A stretch of 64,000 nucleotides of DNA, taken from NCBI RefSeq assembly GCF_016595795.1, contig NZ_JAENHN010000051.1:1-64000 (forward strand), read 5' to 3'. Shown piece after piece: positions 58,968 to 64,000 of the stretch. The stretch is from Clostridium yunnanense. GTDB lineage: Bacteria > Bacillota > Clostridia > Clostridiales > Clostridiaceae. The translations under genes were made by a program, and so were the position numbers. The notes under the pieces are model-generated. The model was not told where the DNA came from. It worked only from the letters and a program-made list of their open reading frames with translations, and did no database searches. The stretch's first letter is position 1; every line of letters begins with the position of its first letter.

Positions 58968-60239
58968 TTATCTAAAAACTAATGTAAAACTCATACCCTC
59001 TTTCTCACATTCTGCAAAAATTTCTCCATCCATCTTTTTCATTATCCCCTTACAGATGTAAAGTCCCAGACCATTTCCCTGCTTTCCTTCCGAATTACTA
59101 GCTCTATAAAAGCTATCAAAAATATGATTAAATTCGTTTTGACTTACTATACCTCCAGTATTAAATATCTTAATAAGTTGACAGTAATCTTCTTCATAAA
59201 AGGAAACTTTTATTTCCTTACCATCACCATATTTAAAGGCATTTTCAAGTATATTACCTATAACTTCAAAAGCTCTATCTAAATCTCCTTTTACTAACTT
59301 GTTATTATAATCTTCAACGATGAAATCTATCATTTTCAGATTGCACTTTTCTTTATAAGTTAATACTATTTTATCCATTAAATCTTTTAAATAAAATTCA
59401 CCATCTACAACTTCAATATCAAGAACATCTTCAGTGGAAGTTTTTATTAATTCTCTTACGAAGCTTTCTATTTCTAATGATTTTTCTTGTATCTGTTTTG
59501 CTGCCAGTATCTTCTTTTCATTGGTATCGTAAACCTCTTCCGCTATAGCCTTAGCATAAAGCTTTATGGTGTTTAGCGGTGTCTGTATATCATGAGAAAT
59601 TGAAATTAGTAGAAGTTTCTTCTCCTTTTGAAGCCTAAGCTCTTTTACCTTATGGTGATCTAGGCTTTCTCGCAGTATATTGATCCCCCAAATAAATTTA
59701 CCAAAATATCTATCCTTACTTTCTTTTATATCCTCTTTAAAGTTTCCCTTTGATAATTCATAAGGCATTTCACTTAAAGTATTAAAGGGCTTAAGAATTG
59801 AATTTCTTATATATAAAAGTATTGATATCATACTTACTGCAAACATAAATAATACAAGTTCTACTTTTAGTAAGAAGCTATTATGGACTTTTCTGTTTAT
59901 ATAATTAAATCTCAAATAACCTAGCAAATTATCTCCATCATACCAAGGTTTAATTTCATATTCCATTCCATTTGAACTTTTATAAAACTTATCAAGTTCT
60001 TCATTGCTTGGTCTCGAAATCTCTGGTAAAAAGGCCACAGATTTTATATATTCATAGGAACTTAAATTAGGCTCAGTAAAAGTGCTACCTTTTACCAAGC
60101 CTAAATATATTCTGTTTATCTCTACTTTATATTCACTGCTTTCTTCATTATTGATACTTTGAAATAATATAGGCAGCACAAGTGATATTAATACATATAC
60201 TGAAAGAACAACAGCTATTAGTTTATCAAACTTCTTCAT
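58968..60239 (-). CDS. Sensor histidine kinase
   Basis: The 423-residue protein has one membrane helix at about 9-27, an extracellular sensor of about 100 residues (up to NYINRKVHNSFLL), a second helix at about 128-148 (VLFMFAVSMISILLYI), then a HAMP-like linker. LLISISHDIQTPLNTIKLYA (about residue 211) contains the phosphorylated histidine. The ATPase boxes are IGNILENAFKYGDGKEI (N) and SEGKQGNGLGLYICKGI (G2); the G1 box is poor (KIFNTGGIV), as in many small kinases. The start overlaps the response regulator end by 14 bases. It probably controls the ABC transporter encoded just upstream. Confidence 0.9.
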   Translation of the reverse strand: MKKFDKLIAVVLSVYVLISLVLPILFQSINNEESSEYKVEINRIYLGLVKGSTFTEPNLSSYEYIKSVAFLPEISRPSNEELDKFYKSSNGMEYEIKPWYDGDNLLGYLRFNYINRKVHNSFLLKVELVLFMFAVSMISILLYIRNSILKPFNTLSEMPYELSKGNFKEDIKESKDRYFGKFIWGINILRESLDHHKVKELRLQKEKKLLLISISHDIQTPLNTIKLYAKAIAEEVYDTNEKKILAAKQIQEKSLEIESFVRELIKTSTEDVLDIEVVDGEFYLKDLMDKIVLTYKEKCNLKMIDFIVEDYNNKLVKGDLDRAFEVIGNILENAFKYGDGKEIKVSFYEEDYCQLIKIFNTGGIVSQNEFNHIFDSFYRASNSEGKQGNGLGLYICKGIMKKMDGEIFAECEKEGMSFTLVFR

Positions 60240-60906
60240 ACTTGTATCCTACTCCCCATATTGTCACAATCCTTTTTGGCTTCTTAGGGTCTTGTTCGAT
60301 TTTATCTCTAAGCATCTTTATGTGAACTGTTAAAGTTTGGTTTTCACTAAAGCTTTCTGCTCCCCATATCTTGTTAAAAAGATATTCCTTGTTTAAGGTT
60401 TTACTTGGATTTTCAACTAGTAGTAGTAATAATTCAAACTCTTTTGAAGTCATATTTATCAGCTTTCCATCAAGATAAACTTCATTAGCATTTTTATTAA
60501 TTGAAATAGAACCTGAATTTATAATGGTACGTTCTACTTTAAGCTCATAGTTTCTTTTCATAAGTGCCGAAACCTTTGCACTTAGGACATCAACATCTAC
60601 TGGCTTTTCTATATAATCATCTGCCCCAAGGGTAAAGCCATTTATCTTATCAGTTTTATCAACCTTTGCACTCATTATGATAATTGGCACATTCTGATTT
60701 TTCCTAACTTCTGAACAAACTGTAAAACCATCTATGCCAGGCAACATTATATCTAAAAGCATAATTTTCGCAACATCCCTCTGAAAAAATTTCAATGCTT
60801 TTTCACCACTATCAACACTTATAATGCTGAAGCCATCTTTTCTTAAAAAAGTACAAATTAAATCTGCAAGTTCTAAATTATCTTCTACTAGAAGTAAATC
60901 TACCAT
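60226..60906 (-). CDS. OmpR-family response regulator
   Basis: The 226-residue protein starts with a receiver domain: LLLVEDNLELADL (acidic pair), IMLLDIMLPGIDG (phospho-acceptor), IIIMSAKVDKTDKINGF (switch), DDYIEKPVDVDVL (lysine). The C-terminal winged helix (NKNANEVYLDGKLINMTSKE, LNKEYLFNKIWGAESFSENQ, HIKMLRDKIEQDPKKP, TIWGVGYKYEEV) binds DNA. It lies 1 base after the ATPase gene stop and overlaps the kinase gene. It is part of a permease-ATPase-regulator-kinase operon, so it may act on the operon promoter, which is outside the window. Confidence 0.94.
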   Translation of the reverse strand: MVDLLLVEDNLELADLICTFLRKDGFSIISVDSGEKALKFFQRDVAKIMLLDIMLPGIDGFTVCSEVRKNQNVPIIIMSAKVDKTDKINGFTLGADDYIEKPVDVDVLSAKVSALMKRNYELKVERTIINSGSISINKNANEVYLDGKLINMTSKEFELLLLLVENPSKTLNKEYLFNKIWGAESFSENQTLTVHIKMLRDKIEQDPKKPKRIVTIWGVGYKYEEV

Positions 60907-60907
60907 A

Positions 60908-61669
60908 TTACCATCCCATCTCCATTAGCCAATTATTGACCTTCCGTTCTCTATCTTTAAAATTATTATCTTCAACAAATTTTCCTAGCTGAATTTCACC
61001 TTTTATTGCTCCATCCTCTATATACATTATCCTATCGCACTTAGCTGCAACCTTCATATCATGGGTAACAAGCATAATAGTGGTACCATCTTCATTGATT
61101 TTATTAAGCTCTCGCATAACTTCCCTTGAATTTTGCTGATTTAATGCACCTGTAGGCTCATCTGCAAATATCATCTTTGGTGAGTTGATTAAACTTCTGC
61201 AAATACAGGCTCTTTGAAGTTGTCCACCTGAAACTTGATTTATATCATTTTCTGCAATCTCGCTTATTCCAAGTTTATTCATAAGCTCTTTTGCTCTGCT
61301 ATTAACTTCCTTTTTGCTTTTTCCATTCTTTGACTGATATGCAGGTAATATAATATTATCATATATAGAGAGATTTTTTAACATATGCATTTGTTGAAAT
61401 ATAAATCCCATTTCATTAAGACGCAAATCACTGATTTCATTTGCACTAAAAGTACTTATTTCTTTACCAAAATAATCTACCTTTCCTGCAGTTAATTTAT
61501 CCATCCCACTAACTACATATAGAAGAGTTGATTTACCAGAGCCGCTTGGCCCCATAATAGCAACCATTTCACCTTCAGTAATCTCAAAATTTATATTCCT
61601 TAACACATTATTTTGTATTTTATTTATAATATAAGTTTTACATAAATCTCTAACCTTTAATGAACTCAT
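60908..61669 (-). CDS. ABC transporter ATPase (MacB/LolD-like)
   Basis: The 253-residue protein carries Walker A GPSGSGKSTLLYVVSGMD (about residues 39-56), GFIFQQMHMLKNLSIYDNII (Q-loop), the signature VSGGQLQRACICRSLI, Walker B MIFADEPTGALNQQ (asparagine where aspartate is usual in the D-loop) and H-loop VTHDMKVA. It pairs with the FtsX-like permease upstream (13-base gap). Such mechanotransmission-type systems respond to or remove cell-envelope-active compounds. The substrate is unknown. Confidence 0.94.
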   Translation of the reverse strand: MSSLKVRDLCKTYIINKIQNNVLRNINFEITEGEMVAIMGPSGSGKSTLLYVVSGMDKLTAGKVDYFGKEISTFSANEISDLRLNEMGFIFQQMHMLKNLSIYDNIILPAYQSKNGKSKKEVNSRAKELMNKLGISEIAENDINQVSGGQLQRACICRSLINSPKMIFADEPTGALNQQNSREVMRELNKINEDGTTIMLVTHDMKVAAKCDRIMYIEDGAIKGEIQLGKFVEDNNFKDRERKVNNWLMEMGW

Positions 61670-61682
61670 TTTAATCCCTACC

Positions 61683-64000
61683 TTATTCCATATTATTTAT
61701 TTCTTTTAAATCTACTTTTTTAACAGCTCCGGCGCTCAAATAAGCTATAACTGTAGTAACTACTAAAATCATAATAGGATATATCCCATATACTTCTAAT
61801 GGATTTACCTTTAATATAATGTTATGAACCCCAAGTACAGCAAACACTTGACCTATTGCTAAAGGCCCAAGGAAATCTGACAGTATAATACCTAAAGTAA
61901 TTGCCACAATGAGTACTATACTTATTCTTGCTGCCTGCCAAAATCTAATAGAGCTATTTCTAAAGCCAATACTTTTAAGCATTGCAATCTCACCTTTTTC
62001 CTTAGTTATAAAAGTTTTCATCATTAAAACTGTAATTAAACCATTTATGCATACAACTATTAATGCTATTAGATTTTTCATTGTATCAAGCTGACTCATA
62101 GTTCCTCCTATATATTTCGAAATATATTCCTTAGAATTTTGAAAAGTGTAGTTTGGATATTTAATTTTTAATTTGTCCATTGACAATTCAGGCTTTTCCT
62201 TCCCTATGAAATCTCCTTGAAAAGGACCAACCCCCACTAAATAATTAAAATCTATATCTATTTTAGGATTCAATCTTACTGACTCACCCATGTTATTCAT
62301 ATTTTCATATAATCCAGTTATAATAAATTCTTTTTTCTCTTTACCTATTTGTGTATAAATCGTATCTCCAACAGAAGCCTTGAGTTTCTTAGCCACAGTC
62401 TCGGTTACTGCTAATTCATTTTTTAATTCTGGCATCTTACCTTTCAAAAGATTAATATTATCTTCATCATTTTTTATAGTCTGAAAGGACATTAATGACG
62501 AAGTATCATTTTTATCTTCAACATAGAATTTAAGTCTATAGATTAAACTTCCATAAAGCTTTGTATCTATACCGTTATCTTTAAAGGATTTTGTAAGACT
62601 ATCCATATCACTTATATACTCTGCTTTGCTTGCTCCCATGGTATACTTATCCATTTTATCAGTTTGGATAAATACATCACTGCGATTGAACCCAAATAAC
62701 CTAATAATATTATCATCCTTAAAAGTATTTATTGTATTTAAAGGGATAATGATTAAAACAGTTCCTATGCAGAAGGTTAAAATCAAAACCACAAATCTCT
62801 TAATATTACATAGAATATCATTTAAGGCAATAAACATAGGTACTTTAACTTTTTTGAAGCTTTTAAATTTTAATCTTGTTTTCCCCTTAAAGCTTTCACC
62901 ATTACTTCCATTTCTGATTGCATCTATTGCTGATAATTTATTTAACCTTCTTGTGCATAAATAGCAGAATAAAATAACTATAAAAACTATTAGAACAGAA
63001 CAACCAATATTGACAAAGATATTTCCAGCGGAAGACTCCATTAATATGTTTCCCTTAAATTGATTTAGAAAAATATTTCCAAATGGGAAGCTTGCTGCAA
63101 ATCCAATTAATACACCAACTACTGTTATTGCAATATACTTTATTAAATATATCTTCTTTATGTCGAAGCCCCTCAGACCTATGGCCTTCATCACCCCTAT
63201 CTCTTTTAAGTCATCTTGCATGGTAAAAATTATTGTAAATCTTAAAATCAAAAATGCTATTAATATAAGGCAAAGGCTTACTATAATTAAAACTCCAGAT
63301 GGTATCATATCTAGAATAAAGGTCGTATTTAGAAGAGCTTTATCAAAGCTAATGATTGTATTGCACTCTATATTTTTAAATTCTTTTTCAAGAGCATTTG
63401 TATCCTTTGAAATAATGTAATAATTGTTTATAGCACCTGCTTCTTTATACTCTTTGAATATCTGATAGTCCTCATCACTTATGAGTATCCTCTTCATATC
63501 AACCATGCTTGAGCCAAATATAGCGTCTTTTATAAACGTCTTTACTAAGAATTCTTTTTTTATATTACCTAGGGTAATAATTATTGTATCTCCAATTTCT
63601 AAATTATTTTTTCTTTTGTCACCCAAGGAAAAAGCAATTTCACCAGCTTTTAAATTGATTTCATCTCCATTATCATCTAACATTTTCCCATAATTTTGTG
63701 GTTGTGCCTGAAATAGAATTTGTCCATAAGGATTAAATTCTTTAAGAGTGTCCCCTGTTTTTATCTTAATATTATCTTTAGAAAGTATAGTAGTTTTATC
63801 AATATCATGCGACTCTATATACTTAGAAGAATTAAGCCATTTATATAACTCTTCATTTTCTCCCTTATCATAAGCAGAAATAATATAATCAGGAGTTTTG
63901 GCTTTATTCATGAAATAATCAACTGACCTTGACACCGCTATTAGATTATTTACACTGCTAGCTAAAAACGTTGTTGCCATTATGATAAATAATAAAAGAA
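61683..64000 (-). CDS. FtsX-like ABC permease (5' end beyond window)
   Basis: The frame is open to the window edge: before the first methionine (63980) come LLLFII codons, which complete the first membrane helix. The real start therefore lies outside and the protein has at least 771 residues. It contains an N-terminal helix, a large extracytoplasmic domain, then three helices near 220-350 (PSGVLIIVSLCLILIAFLIL, TIIFTMQDDLKEIGVMKAIG coupling, CSVLIVFIVILFCYLCTRRL). A repeat of this layout follows: a helix, a domain of about 200 residues, and three helices at the C-terminus with GEIAMLKSIGFRNSSIRFWQ. This two-module FtsX form is like permeases of the YknZ/MacB-related peptide or lipoprotein exporters. 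It forms a transporter with the ATPase downstream. Confidence 0.9.
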   Translation of the reverse strand, partial: LLLFIIMATTFLASSVNNLIAVSRSVDYFMNKAKTPDYIISAYDKGENEELYKWLNSSKYIESHDIDKTTILSKDNIKIKTGDTLKEFNPYGQILFQAQPQNYGKMLDDNGDEINLKAGEIAFSLGDKRKNNLEIGDTIIITLGNIKKEFLVKTFIKDAIFGSSMVDMKRILISDEDYQIFKEYKEAGAINNYYIISKDTNALEKEFKNIECNTIISFDKALLNTTFILDMIPSGVLIIVSLCLILIAFLILRFTIIFTMQDDLKEIGVMKAIGLRGFDIKKIYLIKYIAITVVGVLIGFAASFPFGNIFLNQFKGNILMESSAGNIFVNIGCSVLIVFIVILFCYLCTRRLNKLSAIDAIRNGSNGESFKGKTRLKFKSFKKVKVPMFIALNDILCNIKRFVVLILTFCIGTVLIIIPLNTINTFKDDNIIRLFGFNRSDVFIQTDKMDKYTMGASKAEYISDMDSLTKSFKDNGIDTKLYGSLIYRLKFYVEDKNDTSSLMSFQTIKNDEDNINLLKGKMPELKNELAVTETVAKKLKASVGDTIYTQIGKEKKEFIITGLYENMNNMGESVRLNPKIDIDFNYLVGVGPFQGDFIGKEKPELSMDKLKIKYPNYTFQNSKEYISKYIGGTMSQLDTMKNLIALIVVCINGLITVLMMKTFITKEKGEIAMLKSIGFRNSSIRFWQAARISIVLIVAITLGIILSDFLGPLAIGQVFAVLGVHNIILKVNPLEVYGIYPIMILVVTTVIAYLSAGAVKKVDLKEINNME

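Overview
The window looks like a chromosomal segment of a mesophilic, spore-forming Clostridium (Bacillota). The DNA is very AT-rich, genes carry strong AGGAGG-type ribosome binding sites, TTG and GTG starts occur, and terminators are classical hairpin plus T-run. Metabolic genes sit behind TPP and cobalamin riboswitches. No rRNA, tRNA, CRISPR array or intact insertion sequence was seen.

Layout. 1-7.1 kb: a type I secretion locus of Gram-negative style (RTX calcium-binding exoprotein running off the left edge, HlyD adaptor, HlyB exporter) with a divergent TetR regulator. 7.1-9.5 kb: ECF sigma factor, membrane anti-sigma factor and an ABC-2-type membrane protein without an ATPase. 10-12 kb: TPP riboswitch with thiM-thiE. 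12-15.1 kb: a cupin protein, then a tubulin/TubZ-like GTPase facing a MerR-headed coiled-coil protein that resembles TubY. 15.2-18.5 kb: cobalamin riboswitch with the cobalt importer cbiMNQO. 18.7-23.4 kb: five-gene surface-sugar cluster. 23.8-24.6 kb: murC remnant. 24.8-33.5 kb: two MFS exporters with their own regulators, a zinc-ribbon protein, a stand-alone FakA-type domain, a metallo-hydrolase, a uracil-DNA glycosylase relative and a PHP phosphoesterase. 34.5-37.1 kb: three-gene ABC exporter. 37.2-40.6 kb: cold-shock protein, small tyrosine recombinase and small accessory genes. 40.8-43.3 kb: LuxE-LuxC fatty-acid reductase pair without luciferase, under a TetR-type operator. 43.7-45.5 kb: secreted GH18 chitinase. 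46.4-52.1 kb: kinases of the aminoglycoside phosphotransferase fold, small regulators and probable spore-associated proteins. 52.4-57.8 kb: bacitracin-type resistance module (BceRS, UppP, BceAB). 57.9-64 kb: a second two-component/ABC module, whose permease runs off the right edge.

Common themes are envelope stress and export (ECF module, Bce module, second ABC/two-component module, MFS pumps, type I secretion) and cofactor uptake or synthesis under riboswitches. Intergenic regions hold at least three families of small palindromic repeats. One family shows compensatory changes between copies, and three such palindromes stand in a row at 27.9-28.2 kb.

The items most worth following are the type I RTX secretion system in a monoderm, the chromosomal TubZ/TubY-like pair, the palindromic repeat family and the LuxEC pair. 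All functions are from reading motifs by eye; no database search was run.
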